64,000 nucleotides of DNA, taken from assembly GCA_964496435.1 (NCBI GenBank), contig CAZBZP010000001.1, forward strand, positions 124,001 to 188,000, given 5' to 3'. Both the position numbers and the translations under genes were made by a program. The DNA is from Berkiella sp964496435. Its GTDB lineage: Bacteria; Pseudomonadota; Gammaproteobacteria; Berkiellales; Berkiellaceae. Position 1 is the stretch's first letter, and the number at the start of each line of letters is the position of its first letter. Positions 35,491 through 43,976 of this stretch are shown here, one piece after another. The notes under the pieces were generated by a model. That model was not told the DNA's origin, ran no database searches, and saw only the letters and a program-made list of their open reading frames with translations.

Positions 35491-37257
35491 ATGAAGCAAG
35501 CAGCTACACTCTTTATCCCACTTCTTATTGTGATCCCAGGGCTAACATTGACCAGTGCAGATAATAAAACGTCTGTCACACCAAAACTATTACTTAATCG
35601 CGAAGATAAAGCAGAAGTTGTGAATAAACATGATTTTCCTGCTCAAAGCCTTTTTCAATTGATGGCAGCTGAAATGGCACTTGATCGCGAACTCCCTGAA
35701 ATCGCGCTTGCAAATTATATCGCTGCTGCCAAAGAAACCCAAGATGCCGATGTCGCAGCAAGAGCAACTCAAATAGCTTTATCTGTCGCTTCCTTAGAAA
35801 CAGCCGTTGAGCCAGCCATGATTTGGGCAAAAGCTGCTCAAAACAACTTAGAAGCCCAAATTACAACTGCGGCGCTGTTTATTCGTTTAGGCAAAGTACC
35901 TGAAGCTATTCCCTATATGTACCAAGCTGAGCTCACCAACGCCGAAGAAGCCTTTCAGTATTATTTAATTCTTTATCGCCAATTACAAAAGGACGAAGAC
36001 AATAAACGCGTCATGCAAGCACTTGAGATGCTTGCCAAAGAGGAAAAAAAGGCCGTTAGCGGCCAATTAGCCCTCGCAGAAATTTATCTCTCTCAAGGCA
36101 ACGACAAACAAGCATTAAGCCTTGCCGCCAACGCCTTAAAAATGGAACCGCTTAATGTAATAGGCATTCAGTTAACCACTGAGGGTTTGATGCATCAAAA
36201 AGGAAAAGCCGAAGCAAAATCCTTTTTAGATGAGCACGTTGCGGCCCAACCCAAGGATGTAACCCTTCATCAATACTATGCGCAATTCCTATTAGACAAT
36301 GGCTATAACGATCAAGCCCGCAAAGAAGTGCTTGTGCTTATCGAGAACCCCAAATTATCCAATGAAGAATTATTACAGTTTGCACGCCTCTCCATGCAAG
36401 CACAATGGTTTGATATTGCTGAAAAGGTACTCAAACGTACCAAAGAAGTGCCTGAAAATAGAGATTTATCACATTATTTCTTAGCACGTCTAGCAGAAAT
36501 GCAAGATAAAAACGATGAAGCCATTGAATGGTTCAAACAAGTGTTAACGGGGCCTTTCCATGTACTCTCTCAAGTGCGTGCCAGTGTGTTGTTATCAGAG
36601 AAGAAACGTTATGATGACGCTATTGAAGTGTTATCCCATGCACAACCCAGTGATTTACCAGAGAAGAAGCAACTCATTCTTTCCACTGTTGAAGTTTATA
36701 ATCTCAGTGGTCGTTATCAGGATTCTATGAAAATGCTTGATGAAAGCATTGCACAAATGCCTAATGAAATTGAGCTCTATTATGCAAGAAGCATCGTTGC
36801 AGATCGTTTAGACAAATTAGATATTGCTGAAAATGATTTGAAAACGATTTTAACACTGCAACCCAATCACCTGGATGCGCTCAACGCCTTGGGGTATCTG
36901 TTGGCGAATAAAACCAAACGTTACGATGAAGCCCAGGCTTATCTTAGCCAAGCATTAAAGCTATCCCCTAACAATGCTTCTGTTTTAGACAGCCTAGGCT
37001 GGCTCTACTACAAACGTGGGGACTACAACAAATCTGTTGAAACACTAAAGCAAGCGGCAGAAATCATGCCTGATGCTGAAATTGCAGCCCATCTCGGTGA
37101 AGTATTGTGGTACATGAAAGATTTTGATGGCGCTAAGAAAGTGTGGAGTAATGCTTTGGAAACCCATCCGCAGCATGATCAAGTATTAAGAGCAATGAAG
37201 CGCTTGATGTCACCCAATGATCAAAAATCCGTGATGCGCGAATCTGATAAAAAATAA
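35491..37257 (+). CDS. Exported TPR-repeat protein upstream of lolB
   Basis: A 588-residue protein with a signal peptide (about residues 1-23) and at least ten degenerate to clear tetratricopeptide repeats. The clearest are near the C-terminus (ALNALGYLLANKTKRYDEAQ and DSLGWLYYKRGDYNKSVETL). It corresponds in place and style to the TPR gene that precedes lolB in Pseudomonas (PA4667-like). It is likely a periplasmic scaffold in envelope assembly, with no enzymatic motif. AAGGA precedes the ATG. An 84-bp tandem repeat and an inserted L,D-transpeptidase gene now separate it from lolB. Confidence 0.88.
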   Translation: MKQAATLFIPLLIVIPGLTLTSADNKTSVTPKLLLNREDKAEVVNKHDFPAQSLFQLMAAEMALDRELPEIALANYIAAAKETQDADVAARATQIALSVASLETAVEPAMIWAKAAQNNLEAQITTAALFIRLGKVPEAIPYMYQAELTNAEEAFQYYLILYRQLQKDEDNKRVMQALEMLAKEEKKAVSGQLALAEIYLSQGNDKQALSLAANALKMEPLNVIGIQLTTEGLMHQKGKAEAKSFLDEHVAAQPKDVTLHQYYAQFLLDNGYNDQARKEVLVLIENPKLSNEELLQFARLSMQAQWFDIAEKVLKRTKEVPENRDLSHYFLARLAEMQDKNDEAIEWFKQVLTGPFHVLSQVRASVLLSEKKRYDDAIEVLSHAQPSDLPEKKQLILSTVEVYNLSGRYQDSMKMLDESIAQMPNEIELYYARSIVADRLDKLDIAENDLKTILTLQPNHLDALNALGYLLANKTKRYDEAQAYLSQALKLSPNNASVLDSLGWLYYKRGDYNKSVETLKQAAEIMPDAEIAAHLGEVLWYMKDFDGAKKVWSNALETHPQHDQVLRAMKRLMSPNDQKSVMRESDKK

Positions 37258-37260
37258 TCA

Positions 37261-37497
37261 TACCCACAACCGCGTCAGCGGTGAGGTGTAATAGCCCACC
37301 CCCGAGCATAAGCGAGGCGGTGGGTTATCAGATAAACAAATCCCTATCCACAACCGCGTCAGCGGTGAAATGCAGTAGCCCACCCACGAGCATAAGCGAG
37401 GCGGTGGGTTATCAGATAAACAAATCCCTATCCACAACCGCGTCAGCGGTGAAATGCAGTAGCCCACCCACGAGCATAAGCGAGGCGGTGGGTAGGG
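37261..37497. repeat. 84-bp tandem repeat, about 2.8 copies
   Basis: Copies begin at about 37267, 37351 and 37435 with a constant 84-base step. Copies 2 and 3 are nearly identical; copy 1 differs at a few bases. Each unit contains two hairpins: ACCGC/GCGGT with a 4-nt loop, and a longer one closed by CCCACC/GGTGGG. Because 84 is divisible by 3, open frames with 28-residue repeats appear on both strands, but none has a ribosome site. It lies between the convergent TPR and transpeptidase genes. Confidence 0.9.
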
Positions 37498-37499
37498 AA

Positions 37500-38255
37500 T
37501 TACAAAAATTTCGAACGCTTAATCCAATTATTATCTGGATAATATGCAAACACCATAGAACCATTCTTAATGGTGTTAATAACTGGCGTTGAGATTTTTT
37601 GATCTAAGGCAGGACAGCCCCAAGAACGACCTAAGCGACCTAAACTGCCAGCCATGCCTTCATTCACATAATGAGCACCATGGATAACAATTCTTCTGCG
37701 CTCTGCATTACCATTAATCCCTTTCTCTAAACCATGCAAGGTTAAAGAAAGACCATGTTTACCTTGATAGGTACTACCGGTAACAAAAACACCTAAACTG
37801 GTTTGCAAGCTTCCTGGAATATCAGAAAAACGCTGCGCAGTATTACCACCACTGCCGCTGCCATGCGCCACTAAGGTGTGATAAAGCACTTTTTGTTTTG
37901 ACATATCAACAACCCACATACGACGTGTGGTTGAAGGTAATGAATAGTCGATAATCGTAACAACTGATTTTTTAGCAACACCCATGGATTGGGCTTTTTG
38001 ATGTGCTTTAAGGGCTAATTGAAACACCTTCGGATTCATACCCTTGATTGATTTTGTTTCTCTGGCAGGATGCGTTATTTTGGGTGCGGGTTTTGTGTAG
38101 TGCAGTAAGGGTGATGCAGCAGCATATTTATTTGAGGTTGGCTTGCTAAAACCAACAACGCTGATCCCCAGTAGCAAGGTTGCAAACAGGCACTTTAGCA
38201 CTGTTTGATTGTGACGTAATTTAGCTTTATTAATAACTTTAAGCATTGTTGTCAT
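37500..38255 (-). CDS. YkuD-type L,D-transpeptidase-like secreted protein
   Basis: Wall-modifying enzyme of the murein L,D-transpeptidase family, 251 residues from the start at 38255, which has AGGAG 7 bases upstream. A further upstream ATG (38297) has no such site. A signal peptide or anchor lies at about residues 17-36. The catalytic signature is IHGAHYVNEG followed by GRLGRSWGCPAL, with His and Cys in place. VDMSKQKVLYHTLVAHGSGSG is the typical beta-strand region before them. It makes 3-3 crosslinks or attaches proteins to peptidoglycan. The gene interrupts the otherwise conserved TPR-lolB order. Confidence 0.9.
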   Translation of the reverse strand: MTTMLKVINKAKLRHNQTVLKCLFATLLLGISVVGFSKPTSNKYAAASPLLHYTKPAPKITHPARETKSIKGMNPKVFQLALKAHQKAQSMGVAKKSVVTIIDYSLPSTTRRMWVVDMSKQKVLYHTLVAHGSGSGGNTAQRFSDIPGSLQTSLGVFVTGSTYQGKHGLSLTLHGLEKGINGNAERRRIVIHGAHYVNEGMAGSLGRLGRSWGCPALDQKISTPVINTIKNGSMVFAYYPDNNWIKRSKFL

Positions 38256-38577
38256 TTTTTCTCCTAAACATCTTTGAGCACGAGGCAACAAGCGCATTTA
38301 ATTGCGACCTGGACTATAGCACCAATATCTATAGAATCATACCCAAAATGACACATTTGCTGAATATAACAGGATAATAAGCAAAATAACCAAAATATAC
38401 AGTTAATTAACTTATTAAAATAACATTGTCCCATTATTATTCTAGTAAACTTATCACATGAGAAGGATGTCACTAATAATTTAGCTTTAAAACTAAATAT
38501 AAAAGTGATTAAAAATTTGTTATTATTTTCCATGGGTCTTTGTTGATACGGATATCAAATCTACTAAGGATACGATT
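38256..38577. other. AT-rich spacer between divergent L,D-transpeptidase and lolB genes
   Basis: No supported gene in these 322 bases; short open frames lack ribosome sites. On the minus strand TGC TATAGT (38321-38313) is a possible extended -10 for the transpeptidase. No clear lolB promoter is seen. Confidence 0.55.
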
Positions 38578-39198
38578 GTGCTTTTAAGAATACTTTCTCT
38601 TATTTTCATACTGACCTTAACAGGTTGCGCGCAGCAAGCTAAACAACCTGTGCAAGCACCGCAAACAAAACCTGCCCAAAAAGCGCCCGCCACGACCAAG
38701 GCGCCTGAGAAAAAAGCCTACACACATGTTGCGCCTGCAGGAAATTGGCAAGCCGAAGGTCGTATTGCTGCGGCAAATGGCAATAAAGGCGGTAATGCAA
38801 ATTTTGTATGGACGCAAAAAGGTGATTCCTATCAAATTAAATTGTTTGGCCCCTTCGCAGCGGGCACGGTATACATAACAGGTCACCCTACTTTTGTTGA
38901 ATTACGTGAAGCGAATGGCAAAACCACACGCGCGCAAACACCCGAAGAATTACTTAAAAAAGTCGCTGGCTGGCAAGTACCTTTAAGCGGCTTACGTTAT
39001 TGGTTACGTGGTGCGCCTTCTCCTAAAATTCAAGTCAGTGCTCAACAAGAAGATAATACAGGTCGCTTAAAGCAGCTTACACAACAAGGCTGGCAAGTGA
39101 ATTACGAAAATTATCAAGAAGCATTGCCAAGCAAGCTCCGCTTACAAAATGGTAATGTCAAAGTGAAAATGATTGTGACACAGTGGAAAGCACTTTAA
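38578..39198 (+). CDS. lolB: Outer-membrane lipoprotein LolB
   Basis: A 206-residue lipoprotein receptor (207 in E. coli) that takes lipoproteins from LolA and inserts them in the outer membrane. The lipobox is LTGC with lipidated C17, after a hydrophobic signal. It is followed by a Pro/Ala/Lys-rich linker (about 20-50) longer than usual, then the LolB fold (NWQAEGRIAAANGNKGGNANFVW and LSGLRYWLRGAPSP). The start is GTG with AAGGA at 7 bases. It lies 15 bases before ispE. Confidence 0.93.
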   Translation: MLLRILSLIFILTLTGCAQQAKQPVQAPQTKPAQKAPATTKAPEKKAYTHVAPAGNWQAEGRIAAANGNKGGNANFVWTQKGDSYQIKLFGPFAAGTVYITGHPTFVELREANGKTTRAQTPEELLKKVAGWQVPLSGLRYWLRGAPSPKIQVSAQQEDNTGRLKQLTQQGWQVNYENYQEALPSKLRLQNGNVKVKMIVTQWKAL

Positions 39199-39213
39199 GA
39201 GCAGGATAAAGAG

Positions 39214-40086
39214 TTGACTGTGAGTAGTCTTTGTTTTACATCGCCTGCAAAGGTGAACCGTTTTTTACACATCGTCGGCAGGCGCGATGACGGCTATCAC
39301 CTTTTGCAAACACTTTTTCAATATCTCGATTATGGCGATGAACTTTCCTTTGAGTTACGTCAAGACAATAAAATTTGTTTAAGTCCACAAACGCATAATG
39401 GCATATTGGAACAAGACAATTTAATTTACAAAGCTGCTCTTGCCTTACAAAGCGCAAGCCAATGCCAACAGGGTGCCAACATTCATTGGATAAAACGTCT
39501 TCCGCTGGGCAGTGGCTTAGGAGGCGGGAGCTCTAATGCCGCTACCTGTCTCTATGCGCTAAATTTAATTTGGCAGCTAAATTGGTCTAAATCAGCTCTC
39601 ATGGATCTTGGGCTGCGTTTAGGTGCTGATGTCCCCTTCTTTCTTTTTGGTCATACGGCATTGGGCGAAGGCATCGGAGAGAAACTTAGCGCAGTTGAAT
39701 TACCAACAGTGTGGTTTTTAGTCATTACACCTCCTTGTTTAGTATCAACCCCAAAAATGTATGCGCATCCTCAATTGACAAGAAACTCTCCAACCCTCAG
39801 AATAGAGGCCCTTGCTAAGGATGGATTAGAAAACACTTTAAGCCAGTGTAGAAATGATTTTGAAGCTTTAGTAAGACAATGTTATCCTGATGTGGATAAT
39901 GCTTTAAAGTGGTTGTCTAACTACGGAGAAGCAAGGTTAAGTGGTTCAGGCGCAAGTGTCTTTGCTTGTTTCTCAACGCAAGAACAAGCACAACGTGTTG
40001 CAGAGCAGTTACCACCTAACCTAAAAGGTTTTGTAGCGAAGGGGATGAACACATCTCCTCTCAATTGGGGTGTCGCCAAGTGGTAA
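39214..40086 (+). CDS. ispE: 4-diphosphocytidyl-2-C-methyl-D-erythritol kinase
   Basis: MEP-pathway isoprenoid kinase (GHMP family), 290 residues. It has the substrate region SPAKVNRFLHIVGRRDDGYH, the ATP loop LPLGSGLGGGSSNAAT, and the C-terminal LSGSGASVFACF. The start is TTG, with AGGA 8 bases upstream; GTG at 39220 is too far from it for comfort. The last seven codons and the stop lie inside the tRNA-Gln gene (from 40066), so the C-terminal NWGVAKW is spelled by tRNA sequence. Confidence 0.95.
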   Translation: MTVSSLCFTSPAKVNRFLHIVGRRDDGYHLLQTLFQYLDYGDELSFELRQDNKICLSPQTHNGILEQDNLIYKAALALQSASQCQQGANIHWIKRLPLGSGLGGGSSNAATCLYALNLIWQLNWSKSALMDLGLRLGADVPFFLFGHTALGEGIGEKLSAVELPTVWFLVITPPCLVSTPKMYAHPQLTRNSPTLRIEALAKDGLENTLSQCRNDFEALVRQCYPDVDNALKWLSNYGEARLSGSGASVFACFSTQEQAQRVAEQLPPNLKGFVAKGMNTSPLNWGVAKW

Positions 40087-40140
40087 GGCACGAGGTTTTG
40101 ATCCTCGCATACCTAGGTTCGAATCCTAGCACCCCAGCCA
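40066..40140 (+). tRNA. tRNA-Gln (anticodon TTG), CCA encoded
   Basis: A complete cloverleaf of 75 bases. The acceptor TGGGGTG pairs with CACCCCA, the D arm is GCC..GGTAAGGC, the anticodon stem CGAGG/CCTCG closes loop TTTTGAT, and the T arm has GGTTCGAATCC. CCA is encoded at the end. The first 21 bases overlap ispE. The position between ispE and prs is conserved in Pseudomonas. Since GatCAB is present, this tRNA may be charged as Glu first. Confidence 0.97.
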
Positions 40141-40188
40141 TATTTTCGATCAAACGTAGACTTATGAAACTTTAGCGTGATAGAGGCA

Positions 40189-40263
40189 CCCGCCTACGCT
40201 AAAGCTATGGCGAATAAATTCAAGCAACAAAGCATCCGTCTACGCCTCAAAGGCTTCGCCGGA
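40189..40263. repeat. Dispersed palindromic repeats between tRNA-Gln and prs
   Basis: Two motifs sit side by side. At 40189-40212, CCCGCCTACGCT and AGCTATGGCG form an imperfect palindrome; both halves recur at 61969-61980 and 62017-62026. At 40236-40263 lies the second copy of the 28-nt repeat seen at 35425-35452. Confidence 0.6.
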
Positions 40264-40291
40264 CACGTAAATTAAAACTGGGAAGAGTATA

Positions 40292-41242
40292 ATGTCGGAC
40301 ATGATGATCTTTAGTGGCAATGCCAATCCACGCCTTTCAGCAGATGTTGCCAAACGTCTTAAGGTGCCACTTGGAAAAGCTTCCCTCGGCCGTTTTAGTG
40401 ATGGCGAGATCCTGGTTGAAATTTTAGAAAATGTCCGCGGTAAAGATGTCTTTGTAATCCAATCTACCTCAGCGCCCACAAATGATCACTTAATGGAATT
40501 GCTTTTAATGACCGATGCGCTACGTCGTGCATCTGCATTACGGGTTACAGCTGTTATGCCTTATTTTGGTTATGCTAGACAAGATAGACGCGTACGTTCC
40601 TCACGCGTGCCAATCTCAGCAAAAGTCGTCGCTGATATGATGGCTGCTGTGGGTATCGATAGATTACTGACCGTTGATTTACATGCCGATCAGATCCAAG
40701 GCTTTTTTAATATGCCCGTAGACAATGTCTATGGTTCCTCGGTTTTAATCAACGATATGCTCAAAAAAGAATATGCCAATCCAGTCGTAGTTTCTCCTGA
40801 CGTGGGTGGCGTTGTAAGAGCACGTGCTATTGCTAAAAGATTAAATGACACCGATTTGGCCATTATCGACAAACGTCGTCCCCAGCCTAATCAAGCGCAA
40901 GTGATGAATATCATCGGTGATGTCAGAGGTAGAATTTGTATTTTGGCCGATGACATTGTTGATACAGCGGGCACCTTATGCTTAGCTGCTCAAGCCCTCA
41001 AGAATGAAGGTGCGACCAAGGTTGTTGCCTATGCGACCCACCCTGTTCTTTCTGGCAAAGCCATTTCTAATCTTGAGAACTCACAAATAGATGAATTGGT
41101 AGTAACAGATACCATACCTTTGCAACCCTCTGCAATGGCCTGCAACAAAATCAGACAGCTCAGCATTGATGCTATGCTTTCGGAAGCTATTCGTCGCGTA
41201 AGTAACGAAGAATCTATCAGCTCTATGTTTTCAGTTGTTTAG
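40292..41242 (+). CDS. prs: Ribose-phosphate pyrophosphokinase
   Basis: A 316-residue class I PRPP synthase (315 in E. coli), making PRPP from ribose 5-phosphate and ATP for nucleotides, histidine and NAD. It has the flexible loop FGYARQDRRVRSSRVPISAK, the divalent metal segment VDLHADQIQGFF, and the PRPP-binding ILADDIVDTAGTLC. GGAAGAG precedes the ATG. It keeps the ispE-tRNAGln-prs-rplY order. Confidence 0.97.
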   Translation: MSDMMIFSGNANPRLSADVAKRLKVPLGKASLGRFSDGEILVEILENVRGKDVFVIQSTSAPTNDHLMELLLMTDALRRASALRVTAVMPYFGYARQDRRVRSSRVPISAKVVADMMAAVGIDRLLTVDLHADQIQGFFNMPVDNVYGSSVLINDMLKKEYANPVVVSPDVGGVVRARAIAKRLNDTDLAIIDKRRPQPNQAQVMNIIGDVRGRICILADDIVDTAGTLCLAAQALKNEGATKVVAYATHPVLSGKAISNLENSQIDELVVTDTIPLQPSAMACNKIRQLSIDAMLSEAIRRVSNEESISSMFSVV

Positions 41243-41330
41243 CAAACTGCAACTCACTGATTCTTTGTTGATATCCCATCCTGTGGTACACTCCCCGGCT
41301 CCCTGCCTATAAACAAAAGGTAGGGTACCT

Positions 41331-41356
41331 AAGCTTCTATGGTCGCAATAGAGCTT
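41331..41356 (+). promoter_or_regulatory. Hairpin in the rplY leader
   Basis: AAGCTTCTAT (41331-41340) pairs with ATAGAGCTT (41348-41356) with one bulged T around a 7-nt loop, 32 bases before the rplY ATG. It could be a leader control element; L25 binds RNA, but autoregulation is only a guess. Confidence 0.35.
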
Positions 41357-41388
41357 TATTTTGAACAATTAAATGTGGAGTTTGTGTA

Positions 41389-42063
41389 ATGGCAAAGTTT
41401 AACTTTGAATTAGACGTTGAACCACGTGAGGTGTCAGGGAAAGGTGCGAGCCGCCGCCTACGCCGTCGTGAGGGCAAAGTCCTAGGTATCATTTTCGGTG
41501 GTGATGAGAAATCACAACCTATTCAGCTCGACCATAACTTGGTAAACAGAGCTTTAGAAAATGAAGCTATTTATTCTCATATTTTGACCTTGAACCAACA
41601 AGGCAAAAAATTAAAAGTGGTGCTCAAAGATATTCAAAGACACCCTTACAAAGCGCAAATCATGCACATGGATTTCATGCGCATTAACGAAAACAAACCT
41701 ATTTTGATGCATGTACCATTACACTTCCCAGGCCAAGAAGTTGCCCCTGGCGTTGTTTTAGGTGGCGGTATTGTGACCCACCACATGGTAGAGCTTGAAG
41801 TAAAATGTTTACCACGTGACTTGCCTGAATACATCGAAATCGATTTAACCACTGCTGAGCTGGACACTGTTGTTCACTTATCACAGGTTAAGTTACCTAA
41901 AGGTGTTGAAATGGTTGCTGTTGTACACAGCCATGAAGACGATTTGCCTGTTGTCAGTATTCATAAACCTAAAGTTGTTGTTGAAGAAGTTGAAGCTTCA
42001 GCTGAAGGTGAAGAAGGCGCTGCACCTGCTGAAGGCGAAGCTGCTGATAAAGGCAAGAAATAA
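41389..42063 (+). CDS. rplY: 50S ribosomal protein L25, long CTC/TL5 form
   Basis: A 224-residue two-domain L25. Residues about 5-95 are the 5S rRNA-binding domain (EVSGKGASRRLRREG-type opening), and about 100-190 the TL5/CTC beta domain (LHFPGQEVAPGVVLGGG). An acidic Glu/Ala-rich tail ending in DKGKK completes it. E. coli has only the first domain; the long form is usual in Legionella, Pseudomonas and Thermus. GGAG precedes the ATG. Confidence 0.95.
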   Translation: MAKFNFELDVEPREVSGKGASRRLRRREGKVLGIIFGGDEKSQPIQLDHNLVNRALENEAIYSHILTLNQQGKKLKVVLKDIQRHPYKAQIMHMDFMRINENKPILMHVPLHFPGQEVAPGVVLGGGIVTHHMVELEVKCLPRDLPEYIEIDLTTAELDTVVHLSQVKLPKGVEMVAVVHSHEDDLPVVSIHKPKVVVEEVEASAEGEEGAAPAEGEAADKGKK

Positions 42064-42279
42064 CTTTAATACTCTTCCCAGTTTGGATTTAAGCTTTGTT
42101 GCCCATCGCTCATTCACCCCAGTCATGTACCAAAGCGTACACGCCTGGGGATTCATGAGCTCGGCGCCTCGCCTAGTCCCCCTTGAGGGGAAATCCAAGC
42201 TGGTTCGAGTATGTAGTCGATCGACAAAAAATGTGTGAAGCGATATCTCAGATCTCACTCTTAGCCGGAATCACTAAAT

Positions 42280-42858
42280 ATGGCTATACAACTCATCGTA
42301 GGTTTAGGCAATCCAGGTCCCGAATATGCTAAAACACGGCATAACGCTGGCTTTTGGTTTATTGAAAACCTGAGCGAACAATTTCGCGCTTCCATGCAGA
42401 ATGATTCAAAATTTAAAAGTTTAAGCGCTGCTATCACTGTCAACGGCCACCCTTGTCGCTTACTGCAACCCATGACCTACATGAACCGCAGCGGCGAAGG
42501 CACACAAACTTGTGCCAATTTTTACAAAATTAATCCAAGTGAAATTTTAGTCATCCATGATGAGTTAGACTTACCTGTTGGTACGGCACGCCTGAAAAAA
42601 GGCGGTGGTCATGGCGGACATAACGGCTTGCGCGATATTATTGCGCGCCTTGGTTCTAATGAATTTTATCGTTTAAGGATTGGTATTGGGCATCCTGGCA
42701 ACAGAGACGATGTTCATGATTATGTGTTACATAAACCCTCCTTAAGTGATTTGGGCAAAATAAATGAGGCCATTGAGAAATCACTTATGGCCTTACCAGA
42801 TATCGTGGCAGGCAAATTTGATAAAGCCATGAATTACTTACACACAGAAATTAAATAG
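42280..42858 (+). CDS. pth: Peptidyl-tRNA hydrolase
   Basis: A 192-residue recycling enzyme (194 in E. coli). The catalytic histidine is in YAKTRHNAGFWF after GLGNPGPEY. MNRSGE and HDELDLPVG hold substrate-binding Asn and Asp, and GGGHGGHNGLRDI is the lid loop. It lies 216 bases after rplY, a spacer in which I see no gene, and 8 bases before ychF. Confidence 0.97.
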   Translation: MAIQLIVGLGNPGPEYAKTRHNAGFWFIENLSEQFRASMQNDSKFKSLSAAITVNGHPCRLLQPMTYMNRSGEGTQTCANFYKINPSEILVIHDELDLPVGTARLKKGGGHGGHNGLRDIIARLGSNEFYRLRIGIGHPGNRDDVHDYVLHKPSLSDLGKINEAIEKSLMALPDIVAGKFDKAMNYLHTEIK

Positions 42859-42866
42859 GAAGTCAT

Positions 42867-43958
42867 ATGGGATTTAAATGCGGCATTGTCGGCTTACCTA
42901 ATGTAGGAAAATCTACCCTTTTTAACGCACTGACCAAAGCAGGCATTGCAGCGGCCAACTATCCATTTTGCACCATTGAACCCAATGTGGGCATTGTGTC
43001 TGTACCCGATAAACGCTTAGACATGCTTGCTGAGATTGTGAAACCACAAAATATTGTTCCAACCATCATGGAATTTGTGGATATTGCAGGCCTTGTCAAA
43101 GGCGCTTCTAAAGGCGAAGGCTTAGGAAATCAATTCTTAGCAAACATTCGTGAAACCGCCGCGATTGCCCATGTGGTGCGTTGTTTTGAAAATGACGATG
43201 TGGTGCACGTTGCTGGCAGGGTCAATCCTAAAGAAGACATTGATACTATTAATACCGAGTTATTACTGGCTGATATCGATTCTATCGACAAAGCCTTGTT
43301 GCGCGCCCAAAAGCTTGCCAAGTCTGGCGATAAAGCGCTCAAGCACCAGCAAGATTTATTAACAAAATTACAAACCCATATGAATGAAGGCAAACCTGCT
43401 AGAACATTCGAATGTTCTGATGAAGATAAGCCTTACCTGAAAGCATTGAATCTGCTGAGCATGAAACCAACCATGTTTATCGCGAACGTCGATGAAGGTG
43501 GTTTTAACAATAATCCTCTGCTTGATATGGTTATAGAAATAGCCAAGCTGGAAGGTGGTGTCGTTGTGCCTGTATGTGCAGCGATTGAATCTGAAATTGT
43601 TGAGTTAAACGATGATGAGAAAGTCGAATTCTTAGCTGAAATGGGCTTAGATGAACCTGGCCTCAATCGTGTGATCAGAAGCGGCCATAAATTGCTTAAC
43701 TTACAAACCTACTTTACAGCTGGCGTTAAAGAAGTACGTGCCTGGACGATTCCTGTTGGTGCCACCGCACCACAAGCGGCTGGCGTTATTCACTCTGATT
43801 TTGAAAAAGGCTTTATTCGCGCTGAAGTTATTGGCTACGAAGATTTTATCCAATACAAAGGCGAACAAGGTGCTAAAGAAGCAGGTAAATGGCGCTTAGA
43901 AGGCAAAGAATATGTTGTCTTAGACGGCGATGTTGTTCATTTTAGGTTTAATGTATAA
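42867..43958 (+). CDS. ychF: Ribosome-binding ATPase YchF (OLA1 family)
   Basis: A 363-residue Obg-family NTPase (363 in E. coli). The P-loop is GLPNVGKSTLFNAL, the switch region is VDIAGLVKGASKGEGLGNQFL, and the modified G4 position supports ATP rather than GTP use. The helical coiled domain (about 130-200) and C-terminal TGS domain (about 280-363) are in place. It binds ribosomes and affects stress response. AGGAAG precedes the ATG. It is the last gene of the conserved lolB-ychF run. Confidence 0.97.
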   Translation: MGFKCGIVGLPNVGKSTLFNALTKAGIAAANYPFCTIEPNVGIVSVPDKRLDMLAEIVKPQNIVPTIMEFVDIAGLVKGASKGEGLGNQFLANIRETAAIAHVVRCFENDDVVHVAGRVNPKEDIDTINTELLLADIDSIDKALLRAQKLAKSGDKALKHQQDLLTKLQTHMNEGKPARTFECSDEDKPYLKALNLLSMKPTMFIANVDEGGFNNNPLLDMVIEIAKLEGGVVVPVCAAIESEIVELNDDEKVEFLAEMGLDEPGLNRVIRSGHKLLNLQTYFTAGVKEVRAWTIPVGATAPQAAGVIHSDFEKGFIRAEVIGYEDFIQYKGEQGAKEAGKWRLEGKEYVVLDGDVVHFRFNV

Positions 43959-43976
43959 ATGCTAAGACTTTTATAA

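Noticed and set aside
37261..37497. CRISPR array
   Set aside because: The whole 84-bp unit repeats, with no variable spacers, only about three copies, and no cas genes.
37258..37592. Open frames on both strands through the 84-bp tandem repeat, encoding 28-residue repeats
   Set aside because: They arise because the repeat length is a multiple of three. Neither has a ribosome site, and the sequence is explained by hairpins.
38264..38533. An 89-codon minus-strand open frame in the spacer upstream of the L,D-transpeptidase
   Set aside because: AT-rich, no ribosome site, and it would cover the transpeptidase promoter and start region.
41870..42238. A 122-codon plus-strand open frame at the rplY 3' end
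   Set aside because: Shares most of its length with rplY in another frame and has Lys/Leu-rich artefact composition; no ribosome site.
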